From positions 992,001 through 1,056,000 of the forward strand of contig CANMWO010000001.1 of the NCBI GenBank assembly GCA_947501695.1: a DNA stretch of 64,000 nucleotides. Direction: 5' to 3'. The position numbers and the translations under genes were made by a program. The notes beneath the pieces were generated by a model. It did no database searches. It saw only the letters and a program-made list of their open reading frames with translations, and had not been told where the DNA came from. Below, in pieces: positions 27,565 to 37,546 of this stretch (position 1 is the first letter of the stretch; every line of letters begins with the position of its first letter). This stretch comes from an uncultured Sphingomonadaceae bacterium. Lineage in GTDB: Bacteria > Pseudomonadota > Alphaproteobacteria > Sphingomonadales > Sphingomonadaceae.

Positions 27565-28472
27565 TATTCTCCGCCTTCGGAAGCGGTTTCGGCCTCATCA
27601 ACTTTTTCCTGTTTGATGGCGGCGACAGTCTCGGCCTGAAACATAGGTTGCACGATGACATGGCTGACTTTTGCAGAATTTGCCAATATTCGAGCGATGG
27701 CTCCCGTGTCGGTTTTACGAATGACAACAGCTACGGGAATTCCAGGAGCATATAGGCCGCCGCTGCCCGATGTGATCAGTAGATCTCCGCCATTAAAAGG
27801 GTTGGTGCCCAAATTTATCGGGCGCACATCAACAGTTCCGTCCCCGCGACCAGTTGCGAAAGCTGGAAGTTCGTCACTGGCTCTTTTTACTGGCATCACA
27901 TTCTGCCCATCGGAGACAAGGAGTATCCGGGCAGTTGTCGGGCCGGCTTCCAAGACACGTCCAACCAAACCTTCGGGAGCTCGCACCGGTTGACCAATTA
28001 AGATGCCATCCGTGGTTCCCAACCCTAGGGTGGCCATGCGTCGGGAACTAGAAGATGTGGAGCTTATTAGACGCGCCATGCCGATGGCGTCAGGGACTTC
28101 TTTATCCAGATCGAGCAACCGCTTCAGTCGCTCATTTTCCTGCTTCAGGGAGCGAGCTTCCAATATTTCGATACGGCTTTTCTCAAGCTCGCGCTTCATA
28201 TCGGCGTTTTTTGACGCGGCGTTGAAATAGGCTGAGATATTCTCGCCGGCATTGCCTGTGGCTCCGCCTACTTCTGACAGGGTTCTGCTGACAGGCGCCG
28301 TTGCTTCTGCGCCGATGGTGCGAAGGACTGCAAAGCCCTGTGGATCGAAAATAGAGATAAGCAGCAAGAGGAGCCCGACAACAGCTCCTAATATGCCCAG
28401 TAAATAGCTGGCGAATATGCTATATTGCGCCCGCTTGGAAAATCCTGGGCGCCGGTTATTTGGCGGCGCCAT
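27564..28472 (-). CDS. mreC: rod-shape-determining protein MreC
   Basis: This 302-residue protein has a short basic cytoplasmic N-terminus, one membrane helix (about 15-42), a coiled coil (about 80-120), and the periplasmic MreC beta domain with GLVGRVLEAGPTTARILLVSD and LLITSGSGGLYAPGIPVA. It forms the periplasmic scaffold of the elongation complex and activates PBP2. Its gene lies between mreB and mreD as usual. Confidence 0.95.
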   Translation of the reverse strand: MAPPNNRRPGFSKRAQYSIFASYLLGILGAVVGLLLLLISIFDPQGFAVLRTIGAEATAPVSRTLSEVGGATGNAGENISAYFNAASKNADMKRELEKSRIEILEARSLKQENERLKRLLDLDKEVPDAIGMARLISSTSSSSRRMATLGLGTTDGILIGQPVRAPEGLVGRVLEAGPTTARILLVSDGQNVMPVKRASDELPAFATGRGDGTVDVRPINLGTNPFNGGDLLITSGSGGLYAPGIPVAVVIRKTDTGAIARILANSAKVSHVIVQPMFQAETVAAIKQEKVDEAETASEGGE

Positions 28473-28516
28473 TACTGCTTATCCTTCCGCTTTCAACATT
28501 CCAGTCTTATGATCCA

Positions 28517-29596
<1,080 letters not shown>

Positions 29597-29728
29597 CTAA
29601 AACTATAGCGACATTTTGGCTGAACGGGGGATGAAGTTAACCATTTGCATCGTCCAGCAAAACACCTCGAAAAACTAAGTCGCAATCAAGGGTCGCTTGG
29701 CATGATCGCTTGGGCTAGGAACGCCGAT

Positions 29729-31540
29729 ATGTCAATAAGAAGACTCCCAAATAGCCTCATCAATCGGATCGCAGCCGGTGAAGTTGTCGAGCGTCCGGCT
29801 AGCGCGTTAAAGGAGCTGGTTGAGAATGCCATTGATGCGGGCTCCAGCCAGATTAATATTCGTTTGGAACAAGGTGGCCTCGATCTGATCGAAGTTGCTG
29901 ACAATGGATGCGGCATGACCCGCGATGATATGGCCTTGGCGCTGGAGCGTCATGCCACGTCCAAGCTGCCAGATGAAGCGATCGAGATGGTCGCGACATT
30001 GGGTTTTCGCGGGGAAGCGCTGCCTTCGATAGCGAGTGTAGCGCGACTCACTATAGAAAGCCGGGTTGAAGGCGAGGATGGTTGGACGCGAATTGTTAAT
30101 CACGGCGAAGTGGAAGCGGACGAGCCAGCGGCCATCCCGCCTGGCACCAAAGTGCGGGTGGAACAGCTCTTTGCCAAAGTACCAGCCCGCCGGAAATTCT
30201 TGCGCACGCCGCGCAGTGAATATGCCGCGTGCGTTGATGTGGTGCGGCGGCTCGCCATGGCCCGGCCTGATATCGGGTTCACGCTGACTCATGAAAATCG
30301 CAAGGCGATTGCGGTGCAGGGCGGCGAAAGCGGTCCGGATCGTGTGGCAGCGCTCACCAACAAGGAATTGCGCGCCAACAGCGTGGCGGTCGATCTGGCG
30401 CGGGAAGAAGTGCGGCTTTCCGGCGTCGCTGGCTTGCCAACCTATAATCGCGGTGTGGCCGATCATCAGTTCCTTTTCGTCAATGGCCGCCCCGTGAAAG
30501 ACCGCCTTTTGGTTGGTGCTGTGCGCGGGGCCTATGCGGAAATGCTGGCGCGGGATCGTCATCCTATTGTGGCCCTGTTTATTGATATGCCGCCGGAGCT
30601 TGTGGACGTGAACGTGCATCCGGCCAAAACCGAGGTTCGTTTCCGTGAACCAGCAATGATCCGCGGCATGATTGTCAGCGGCTTGCGGCGAGCTTTGGAC
30701 GAAGGTGGTTTTCGCGCGGTCCAGCGTCCGGCGGAATCGGCCCTGGCCAATTGGCAGACGGAACCGCAGGCGCCTGACCCACAAACAAGTATCTTTACTC
30801 CACAGGGACCCATTGGGGGCAGGGCAACGATCCAATCGCAGCCTTATCCATCCGCGGTGCAGGATAATAGCAGCGCTTTCAGTACGTTGAATCCTGACGA
30901 GCTGGCCCCGCTTATGGGGCGTGCCGAAGAAGCCGCGCAGCCTGTGCCCGAAGCTGTCAGCCACCCGCTCGGTATCGCCCGTGGGCAGGTGTCAAAAACC
31001 TATATCGTAGCCGAAGCAGAGGATGGACTGGTCATTGTTGATCAGCATGCCGCTCATGAGCGTTTGGTGCTGGAACGGATGCGCAAAGCTGTGGAAGGAG
31101 GAACTGTCGCTTCGCAGGCCTTGCTGATGGCCGAAGTCGTGGAGCTGGATGAGAATGCCTGTGACCGACTGGAAGCACGCATGGTGGAACTGTCAGAATT
31201 TGGTTTGGAACTCGAGCGTTTCGGTCCTTCAGCCATGCTGGTGCGAGCCACTCCGGCCATGCTGGGTTCGGGTGATGTCAAAGGCTTGATTACCGATCTG
31301 GCGGATGAACTCGGCGCATATGACGAGGCTTTGTCCTTGAAAGAGCGGATTGACCATGTCGCCTCGACCATGGCTTGTCACGGGTCTGTAAGGGCAGGGC
31401 GCGTGCTCAACGTCGCTGAAATGAACGCGCTTCTTCGCGAAATGGAAGTGACCCCGCATTCAGGGCAGTGCAATCATGGCCGCCCGACTTGGGTCAAACT
31501 GGCGCACGGGGATATTGAAAAACTCTTTGGGAGAAAGTGA
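29729..31540 (+). CDS. mutL: DNA mismatch repair protein MutL with endonuclease motif
   Basis: This 603-residue protein links MutS mismatch recognition to strand incision. The GHKL ATPase has ELVENAIDAG, DNGCGM and GFRGEALPSIASV. The C-terminal domain carries DQHAAHERLVLE, matching the DQHA(x2)E(x4)E metal-binding endonuclease motif of MutL in bacteria without MutH, and a late QCNHGRPT. The track start at 29645 adds 28 residues; I choose the ATG at 29729, which begins MSIRRLPNSLINRIAAGEV, the family start. The stop overlaps the next gene. Confidence 0.96.
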   Translation: MSIRRLPNSLINRIAAGEVVERPASALKELVENAIDAGSSQINIRLEQGGLDLIEVADNGCGMTRDDMALALERHATSKLPDEAIEMVATLGFRGEALPSIASVARLTIESRVEGEDGWTRIVNHGEVEADEPAAIPPGTKVRVEQLFAKVPARRKFLRTPRSEYAACVDVVRRLAMARPDIGFTLTHENRKAIAVQGGESGPDRVAALTNKELRANSVAVDLAREEVRLSGVAGLPTYNRGVADHQFLFVNGRPVKDRLLVGAVRGAYAEMLARDRHPIVALFIDMPPELVDVNVHPAKTEVRFREPAMIRGMIVSGLRRALDEGGFRAVQRPAESALANWQTEPQAPDPQTSIFTPQGPIGGRATIQSQPYPSAVQDNSSAFSTLNPDELAPLMGRAEEAAQPVPEAVSHPLGIARGQVSKTYIVAEAEDGLVIVDQHAAHERLVLERMRKAVEGGTVASQALLMAEVVELDENACDRLEARMVELSEFGLELERFGPSAMLVRATPAMLGSGDVKGLITDLADELGAYDEALSLKERIDHVASTMACHGSVRAGRVLNVAEMNALLREMEVTPHSGQCNHGRPTWVKLAHGDIEKLFGRK

Positions 31541-32058
31541 TGCGTTCAATTGCCTTATCTACCTTGGCGTTGCTGGCAACAGCTTGTGTCTCGAGCGAAA
31601 GCAACAGTCCCAGTTTTCCAGTTGATCCAGAAGGCGGCATTGGTGACGGTATAAGTAGGCCGATGCTGGAGCCCATAAAAAAAGATCAATTCAAGCGCCC
31701 ACGGCGGGTATTCGAAGCACCCGTAGCTTGCATCTTTATAGCGCAGGGCAATAGCGATCCGTTGCTTCTCGTAACGTCCCGACAAACCGATGGTGCCGCT
31801 GGCAAAGCTGCTATTCGGATTAACAATATGATTGTTGAGCTAGCAGATGACGCCGGCGACTTAGGCCGGATTAAGGCAGGCGGTTCTTTTAGCAGTGAAG
31901 CCATTCAGATCACCATCGAACGGCGCGGCGAAGAAACCAGACATAAGACGCAGGACACTTTTTTCTGGCCGGCGATATTGAAAATTTCTCAGGACGAAGG
32001 TGGGTCAAACATATATGAAGGCCATTATGAATGCGCCGCTGGTGATGCTGCCACCTAA
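31540..32058 (+). CDS. hypothetical lipoprotein downstream of mutL
   Basis: This encodes about 172 residues starting with a signal peptide (MRSIALSTLALLATAC) and a plausible but weak lipobox at Cys 16. The rest shows no family I recognise. The ATG at 31540 overlaps the mutL TGA (TGATG); the GTG at 31537 is one codon upstream. The coupling suggests co-transcription with mutL, but no functional link is evident. It converges on the MaoC-like gene. Confidence 0.65.
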   Translation: MRSIALSTLALLATACVSSESNSPSFPVDPEGGIGDGISRPMLEPIKKDQFKRPRRVFEAPVACIFIAQGNSDPLLLVTSRQTDGAAGKAAIRINNMIVELADDAGDLGRIKAGGSFSSEAIQITIERRGEETRHKTQDTFFWPAILKISQDEGGSNIYEGHYECAAGDAAT

Positions 32059-32501
32059 TCCCCGCGCACCTGAATTAAACCGGTGCTCTCCATTGTCATA
32101 ACTTGTTCGTCATTCTGGTTAAACACGGTGATCTTGCCCTTCATAATCCCCATTTCCGGGCGGCTTTCAGACCGTCGCTTCTCCAACGTAACATGCTCGC
32201 AGCGCAGCGTATCTCCCGGATAGACCGGCTTTAGCCAGCGCAGGTTCTCGACGCCGGGTGATCCAAGGCCCGCCTGTTTGTTGGCGTTCATATGATCAAC
32301 CATCATCCGCATCATCATCGCCGCGCTATGCCAGCCGCTGGCGGACAGGCGACCGAAATGGGTTTTTGCAGCCGCTTCTTCGTCGAGATGAAAAGCCTGT
32401 GGGTCATATTTGGACGCGAAGTCGATCACTTCGTCGCGGGTCACCTCATAGGATCCATATTTCTGAACGACGTTGATTTGGATATCTTCATAGTAGAGCA
32501 T
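32055..32501 (-). CDS. MaoC-like hydratase
   Basis: This 148-residue hot-dog fold protein resembles MaoC/(R)-specific enoyl-CoA hydratases. The region DPQAFHLDEEAA followed by FGRLSASGWHSAAMM matches the hydratase motif with catalytic Asp and His in this fold. The product probably acts on an acyl-CoA, but the substrate is not readable. It ends 4 bp inside the neighbour's stop on the other strand, and no partner gene is adjacent. Confidence 0.85.
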   Translation of the reverse strand: MLYYEDIQINVVQKYGSYEVTRDEVIDFASKYDPQAFHLDEEAAAKTHFGRLSASGWHSAAMMMRMMVDHMNANKQAGLGSPGVENLRWLKPVYPGDTLRCEHVTLEKRRSESRPEMGIMKGKITVFNQNDEQVMTMESTGLIQVRGD

Positions 32502-32541
32502 GGGCGACTTTCTGATGGAACCATAGTCCTATGACAAGGAT

Positions 32542-33783
32542 TCAGGGCTTGAGCGCCTGTTTAAATGGAGAGATATCACCATCACTTGGATTGGGTTTAA
32601 CGCTAACCAGGTGCGCGATCAGCGAATAGATATCCACATTGTCAAATGTTTCAATCTTGCCGTTGCCTGCAATATCGGGACCGCTGGCCAGGAAAAAGGC
32701 GATCATATCCGGGTGAAGATGGTTATATCCGTGGCCGCCGCCAATCCCAGTCATCCATTCTGGCTTGTCCTGATAAACCACCCATCCCGTTGTGGGCAGG
32801 CAGATAATCGACGGCACCCGGGCGTTCTTGCCATATTGCAGGCGGTCAGGGATGTCGGCTTTACCCCAACATTCCATATTGTCATGGGGCTTAAGGAAAG
32901 CGGCATTGACCATGCTCATATCATCAGCAAGTGGCTCAATGCCTGCATAATTGCCATCAACAACCAGCCGATATTTATCGCGTGGCAGGATATTGTCGAG
33001 ATAGATGACGCGGTCGGGATGGGTTTCGGCCATGCCGTGATCTGATGTGATGACGAAATTGACCGGCTGATCTAGGGCTGCAATCTGTTTCGTCAAACTA
33101 CCTATATTCTTGTCGACTGCGCTGATCGCTGCATGGAGCTTTTCACTAGGTGCGGGGCCATAAAAATGCCCGGCTGTATCGACAGTATCAAAATAGAGCG
33201 TGATCAGCTGTGGACGCGTTGCTGCCGGTCGCCGCATCCAGTCAGCAACAGCATTGACGCGGCGGTCGTTGGAAAGGGCTTGTGAAAAGGGCCACCAATC
33301 ACTGGGGCGGGTGCCATCCATCTCGACTTCTGATCCTGGCCAGAACATGGTTGCTGTTCTCACACCTTGCTTTTCAGCCGTTATCCAGATGGGTTCAGCT
33401 TGATCCCACCAAAAGGGATCTTTATTGGCCATCGTAAATCGTTGTCCGGGGCGAGCGATGTCTTCCATACTGTTGCCAACGATACCGTGATTATCAGGCG
33501 TTTTACCCGTGACCAATGTCCAATGATTGGGGAAGGTTTTGGTCGGAAAGCTGGACCGCATGTCGGCATATATGCCGGATGCTGCCAGCGCACTGAGATT
33601 TGGAGTGATGCCGCGATCGAGATAATCGGGTCGAAATCCATCTATGGATATCAATATCGTAACGGGCTCACGGGTTTCGCGAGCTGTGTCGCTAGCAGCG
33701 GGTGCGAATACCGCTTGCGAAGTTGCACATCCAGCGAGCAAAGCACACGCAGCAGCAACCTGTAATATATTCCGAATCATCAC
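32542..33783 (-). CDS. nucleotide pyrophosphatase/phosphodiesterase family lipoprotein
   Basis: This 413-residue exported enzyme is of the type I phosphodiesterase/nucleotide pyrophosphatase (ENPP-like) branch of the alkaline phosphatase superfamily. A lipobox (LLAGC) sits at the end of the signal peptide. Metal-binding and nucleophile motifs are present: ISIDGFRPDYL, FPTKTFPNHWTLVTG with the nucleophilic Thr, and TSDHGMAET, then a late GGGHGYN with metal-ligand His. It likely hydrolyses phosphodiesters in the periplasm. The real substrate is unknown. Confidence 0.9.
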   Translation of the reverse strand: MMIRNILQVAAACALLAGCATSQAVFAPAASDTARETREPVTILISIDGFRPDYLDRGITPNLSALAASGIYADMRSSFPTKTFPNHWTLVTGKTPDNHGIVGNSMEDIARPGQRFTMANKDPFWWDQAEPIWITAEKQGVRTATMFWPGSEVEMDGTRPSDWWPFSQALSNDRRVNAVADWMRRPAATRPQLITLYFDTVDTAGHFYGPAPSEKLHAAISAVDKNIGSLTKQIAALDQPVNFVITSDHGMAETHPDRVIYLDNILPRDKYRLVVDGNYAGIEPLADDMSMVNAAFLKPHDNMECWGKADIPDRLQYGKNARVPSIICLPTTGWVVYQDKPEWMTGIGGGHGYNHLHPDMIAFFLASGPDIAGNGKIETFDNVDIYSLIAHLVSVKPNPSDGDISPFKQALKP

Positions 33784-33827
33784 TTTCCCCTTAGACTGGA
33801 TGCAGTCTAACGGGCTTTTATGACAAG

Positions 33828-34928
33828 TCAGACATTGAATTTGAAATTCATGATATCGCCATCCTGTGCGACGTAATCCTTACCTTCTTGGCGCAACTTG
33901 CCTGCATCGCGCGCCGCGCTTTCTCCGCCGAGTGAGACATAATCGTCGAATGCAATGGTTTCGGCACGAATGAAGCCGCGTTCGAAGTCAGTGTGGATTT
34001 CGCCAGCGGCTTGTGGAGCCTTGGCCCCTTTATGCACTGTCCAGGCACGCGCTTCTTTCGGACCAGCGGTGAAGAAGGTTTGTAAGCTGAGCAATTGATA
34101 TCCGGCGCGGATGACGCGCGCGAGGCCGGATTCTTCGAGGCCGAGTTCCGCCAGATATTCGGTCCGCTCTTCCGCTTCCATGCCAACCAATTCGGATTCT
34201 ATGGCGGCAGATACAATCACAGCTTCTGCGCCATCTGCCTTCGCTTTTTCAAAAACGGTGGCGCTCATCGCATTGCCAGCGGCAGCATCGCCTTCATCTA
34301 CATTGCAGACGTATAATATAGGTTTGGCGGTAATTAGCTGTGATTGATCAAAAATGCGCTGTTCTTCATCATCTTTGGGTTCGGTCAGGCGTGCTGGCTT
34401 GCCCTCGCGGAGCAATTCCAGTGTTTGGCCAAGTACGCTAGCCGCGATCTTGGCTTCTTTGTCGCCGCTGGTTGCTTTCTTTTCGAATGCGGGAACCCGT
34501 TTTTCCAAGCTTTCCAGATCGGAAAGCAGCAATTCGGTTTCGACCACCTCGGCATCAGAAAGGGGATCGATTTTATTCGCTACATGCTGGATATCATCAT
34601 CTTCAAAGCAGCGTAACACATGCACAATCGCATCGACTTCGCGGATATTGCCGAGGAACTGGTTGCCCAAGCCTTCACCTTGCGATGCGCCTTTGACCAG
34701 TCCGGCAATATCGACGAACGCAAGCTGTGTTTCAATGATCTTCGCGCTGCCAGCAATTTTGGCAATTTGGTCTAGCCGCGGATCCGGAACAGCGACCTGA
34801 CCGACATTGGGTTCAATCGTACAAAACGGATAGTTAGCCGCTTGGGCGGCCTGTGTTTCGGTCAGTGCATTGAACAGCGTTGATTTTCCAACGTTGGGAA
34901 GACCAACGATACCGCATTTGAAACCCAT
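33828..34928 (-). CDS. ychF: redox-regulated ATPase YchF
   Basis: This 366-residue OBG-family P-loop protein binds ATP rather than GTP and associates with ribosomes. The P-loop is GLPNVGKSTLF near the N-terminus, G3 is DIAGLVKGAS, and the changed G4 is NVDE; a coiled-coil insert and a C-terminal TGS domain (FTAGPKEARAW...) follow. The ORF track extends to 35231, which would overlap the divergent GDSL gene. I choose ATG at 34928 (MGFKCGIVG), the universal family start. Confidence 0.97.
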   Translation of the reverse strand: MGFKCGIVGLPNVGKSTLFNALTETQAAQAANYPFCTIEPNVGQVAVPDPRLDQIAKIAGSAKIIETQLAFVDIAGLVKGASQGEGLGNQFLGNIREVDAIVHVLRCFEDDDIQHVANKIDPLSDAEVVETELLLSDLESLEKRVPAFEKKATSGDKEAKIAASVLGQTLELLREGKPARLTEPKDDEEQRIFDQSQLITAKPILYVCNVDEGDAAAGNAMSATVFEKAKADGAEAVIVSAAIESELVGMEAEERTEYLAELGLEESGLARVIRAGYQLLSLQTFFTAGPKEARAWTVHKGAKAPQAAGEIHTDFERGFIRAETIAFDDYVSLGGESAARDAGKLRQEGKDYVAQDGDIMNFKFNV

Positions 34929-35070
34929 TTTGACACTCCGTGGAATTAAGCGTGCTCGATAGCGGGCCTCCTTTGTTATTACCAGTAGCAACATGCAATG
35001 AAGATTGCATTCGTTCGTAAATCGGTGCAGGTTAATAGAAATTAACGATAAAATAACGGGGAGATTGGAT

Positions 35071-36033
35071 ATGAAGGCACGAGTTTTAGGTGCGATAGCG
35101 GGTGGTCTAGTTCTGGCGACAGCGATGCCAGCGCAAGCGGAGCGTGATACCGAACGTTTTACCTCTCTGACGGTATTTGGCGATAGCCTTGTTGATGCTG
35201 GGAATATTTTTACTGCCACTGGTGGTGCCATTCCTTCAGCTGCGAACGGCTATTTCAACGGTCGCTTTACTAATGGCTATGACTACACAGACCTGCTCAG
35301 TATTGAGCTTTTTGGTGCACCCACGGTTGCTTCCTTGCAAGGCGGAACCAATTTTGCATTTGGTGCTGCCCGGGCTTCGAACACGAACCCACAGGTTCCT
35401 GATTTCGGTGAGCAGCTTGGTCTCTATGCTGGCTATTTGGCAGCGGGTAATGAAGTCGATAGGAACGGCCTATATATCCTGAACTTTGGCGGTAATGATC
35501 TTTTCAATGCGCCGGATGACCCCGCCGATGCTGATATTTTCATTCGTCAAGCCGCGCAAGATTATGCTGCGGGTGTTCAGGCTTTGAACGATATTGGCGT
35601 AAGAAATGTCTTGTTGACAGGGTTTCCTGTCGCTGGACCATTGGGGTTCAGTGCTGAGGGATATTTGACACAGGAATTAGCAGCGTTGAGCCTTACGGCT
35701 GACACGACTTTCCTACGTTACAGCTATTTTGATTTTTTTGATCGTGTACTAACCGATCCTGGAGCGCTTGGTTTGCCGACACAGAGGCTGGACATCACTT
35801 GCCAAGCCGCCGGACCGGCAGCGATTGCAAATGGCTGTGATGGTATATTTTCGTTTGACGGAATTCATTTTTCAGCACCGATTCATGAAGCCTTGGCCCG
35901 GGATATTGATAGCCAGTTTAACGTGCTGGGTTCTGTACCAGAGCCGACAACTTGGGCGATGATGATATTGGGTTTCTTCATGACAGGGACCGCTATACGC
36001 CGACGCCAGAAAATTCGGGTCAGCTACAGCTAA
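35071..36033 (+). CDS. GDSL/SGNH hydrolase with PEPxxWA-CTERM tail
   Basis: This is an exported esterase/lipase of about 320 residues. The signal peptide ends near AQAE. The SGNH blocks are visible: FGDSLVDAGN (Ser 39), FGGNDLFN, and DGIHF with the catalytic Asp and His. The last 25 residues read PEPTTWAMMILGF... and RRRQ, the sphingomonad PEP-CTERM variant that anchors proteins for exosortase-type sorting. I take ATG at 35071 behind GGGGAGA, not the track start at 35005, because it begins a clean signal peptide. Confidence 0.92.
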   Translation: MKARVLGAIAGGLVLATAMPAQAERDTERFTSLTVFGDSLVDAGNIFTATGGAIPSAANGYFNGRFTNGYDYTDLLSIELFGAPTVASLQGGTNFAFGAARASNTNPQVPDFGEQLGLYAGYLAAGNEVDRNGLYILNFGGNDLFNAPDDPADADIFIRQAAQDYAAGVQALNDIGVRNVLLTGFPVAGPLGFSAEGYLTQELAALSLTADTTFLRYSYFDFFDRVLTDPGALGLPTQRLDITCQAAGPAAIANGCDGIFSFDGIHFSAPIHEALARDIDSQFNVLGSVPEPTTWAMMILGFFMTGTAIRRRQKIRVSYS

Positions 36034-36052
36034 GCAGGCAAATTATTTAGTG

Positions 36053-36625
36053 TCAGTCGTCCTGCAGCCGCAGGGCGACTTCGCTAAGAAACCGGGCATC
36101 ATTATCTTTAGCCAACCAATCGGCCTCTGATGCGATAGCGCCCAGCATTCCGGCGAGGGGGTCTATTTCCGCTTTGGTATAATTGCCAAGAACATGGCCG
36201 TGCACGCGGGCCTTATGGCCGGGGTGGCCGATGCCAATCCGTACACGGCGGAAATCCGGGCCGATATGAGCTACGAGGGATTTGATACCATTATGGCCGG
36301 CGGTTCCGCCGCCACGTTTGACTTTGATCTTGAACGGTTCGAGATCGAGCTCGTCATAGAAGACAGTCACATCCTCTGGTTCCAGCTTATAGAAACGCAT
36401 CGCTTCGCCAACGCTGCGTCCGCTTTCGTTCATGAACGTTGCGGGCTTAAGCAATAATAGTTTTTCGGAACCGAGTCGTCCTTCGATGGCCCAACCCTGA
36501 AACTTTTGTTTGGGAGCAGGAAAGCCATGCACTTCTTCCAAGGCGTCAATCACCATGAAACCGACATTGTGGCGGTGGAGCGCATATTGCACACCCGGAT
36601 TGCCAAGGCCGACCCATAGTTTCAT
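36053..36625 (-). CDS. pth: peptidyl-tRNA hydrolase
   Basis: This 190-residue enzyme releases peptides from stalled peptidyl-tRNAs. The catalytic His is H20 in YALHRHNVGF, and FMNESGRSVG and KRGGGTAGHNGIKS are family motifs. It follows rplY by about 97 bp on the minus strand, the classic rplY-pth pair, with a hairpin between. A good AAGGAA site precedes the ATG. Confidence 0.97.
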   Translation of the reverse strand: MKLWVGLGNPGVQYALHRHNVGFMVIDALEEVHGFPAPKQKFQGWAIEGRLGSEKLLLLKPATFMNESGRSVGEAMRFYKLEPEDVTVFYDELDLEPFKIKVKRGGGTAGHNGIKSLVAHIGPDFRRVRIGIGHPGHKARVHGHVLGNYTKAEIDPLAGMLGAIASEADWLAKDNDARFLSEVALRLQDD

Positions 36626-36652
36626 TTCTTGGTTTCCTTAAAGTCCAGATAC

Positions 36653-36696
36653 AAAAAACCGCCCATACATCGACAAGCGCAGTATGAACGGTTTTT
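36653..36696 (-). terminator. hairpin between rplY and pth
   Basis: AAAAACCG and CGGTTTTT pair, with an inner CATAC/GTATG stem and a small bulge. Read on the minus strand it ends in T residues. It may partly stop transcription after rplY or set the level of pth. Confidence 0.55.
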
Positions 36697-36722
36697 CGTT
36701 ACATTGTTTTATGCAGTGAGGT

Positions 36723-37409
36723 CTAGCCGTCTGACTTGTCACCTTCAGCGTCGCCGCCTTCGCCGTCAGTTGCTTCGCCTTCTTCGCCTTCTTCACCCTC
36801 TTCGCCTTCGCCTTCTTCGGCTTCGTCGTCAGAAGATTTCAGTGCGGATGGAGCGGTTACACCAGCAATGGTGAAGTCGCGATCAGTGATCGAGCTTTCG
36901 GAACCATCGGGTAGAGTAACGTTGGAAATGTGAATTGAATCACCAATTTCCAGACCAGTCACATCAACTTCGATCTGATCGGGGATCTTGTCTGCGTCAC
37001 ACATCAGGTCAAGTTCAAAGCGAACAACGTTCAATACGCCGCCACGTTTCAGACCAGGTGACTCTTCTTCATTCACGAATACAACAGGGATATTGACCTG
37101 TACCTTCGCGCCTTTGGCAAGGCGGAAAAAGTCAACATGCAGAGCACGATCAGAAACAGGATCAAAAGCAACATCTTTTGGTAGGGTACGGGTTACTTCA
37201 CCGTTCACATCCACCATGACCAGAGAGTTCATGAAAACGCCGGTGCCGAGCAACTTGTTCAGCGCGCGTTCTTCCAAATGAATTGTCACAGGTTCTTTTT
37301 TATCGCCATAAATAACGGCAGGTATGCGGCCTTCGCGACGTAGTGCGCGGGAGGCTCCCTTGCCAGCCCGCTCGCGAGGCTCGGCTGATAGTGTCAGCTG
37401 ATCACTCAT
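36723..37409 (-). CDS. rplY: 50S ribosomal protein bL25 (CTC family), acidic tail
   Basis: This 228-residue protein binds 5S rRNA. The N-terminal bL25 domain begins with [29 protein letters not shown]. The central TL5/CTC beta domain follows. The last 35 residues are a low-complexity acidic tail of repeated EGEE units ending in DKSDG. The tail is coded by GAAGGCGAA-type repeats on the minus strand. It is the first gene of the rplY-pth pair. Confidence 0.96.
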   Translation of the reverse strand: MSDQLTLSAEPRERAGKGASRALRREGRIPAVIYGDKKEPVTIHLEERALNKLLGTGVFMNSLVMVDVNGEVTRTLPKDVAFDPVSDRALHVDFFRLAKGAKVQVNIPVVFVNEEESPGLKRGGVLNVVRFELDLMCDADKIPDQIEVDVTGLEIGDSIHISNVTLPDGSESSITDRDFTIAGVTAPSALKSSDDEAEEGEGEEGEEGEEGEATDGEGGDAEGDKSDG

Positions 37410-37546
37410 AATGTTGCTCCAAAAATAATGTTTTTACGATTTTTCCGCCACGCCTCCAGGGTGCTCATGGTCGGAAAGAGGGCGCTATAAGCAGGGAGCA
37501 GGGGAAAAGCAAGGAAATTTGGCTGTCTGATTCCGTGTCGCGGCTA

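Noticed and set aside
29633-29645. GTTAACCAT near mutL, a possible CtrA half-site
   Set aside because: A single half-site is too short to be informative.
29807-30964. 385-aa minus-strand ORF across mutL
   Set aside because: It is antisense to mutL, which has all its family motifs; the protein has no recognisable features and is rich in His, Arg and Gln, as antisense frames often are.
35031-35045. TTAATAGAAATTAAC, a possible CtrA site upstream of the GDSL gene
   Set aside because: The spacing is 6 rather than 7 between TTAA halves, and there is no cell-cycle context.
34929-35231. N-terminal extension of YchF in the ORF track
   Set aside because: Would overlap the divergent GDSL gene; the family start MGFKCGIVG is at 34928.
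36745-36835. Repeats of GCCTTCTTC resembling a short tandem repeat or CRISPR-like array
   Set aside because: They are codon repeats of the acidic tail of bL25 and have no spacers.
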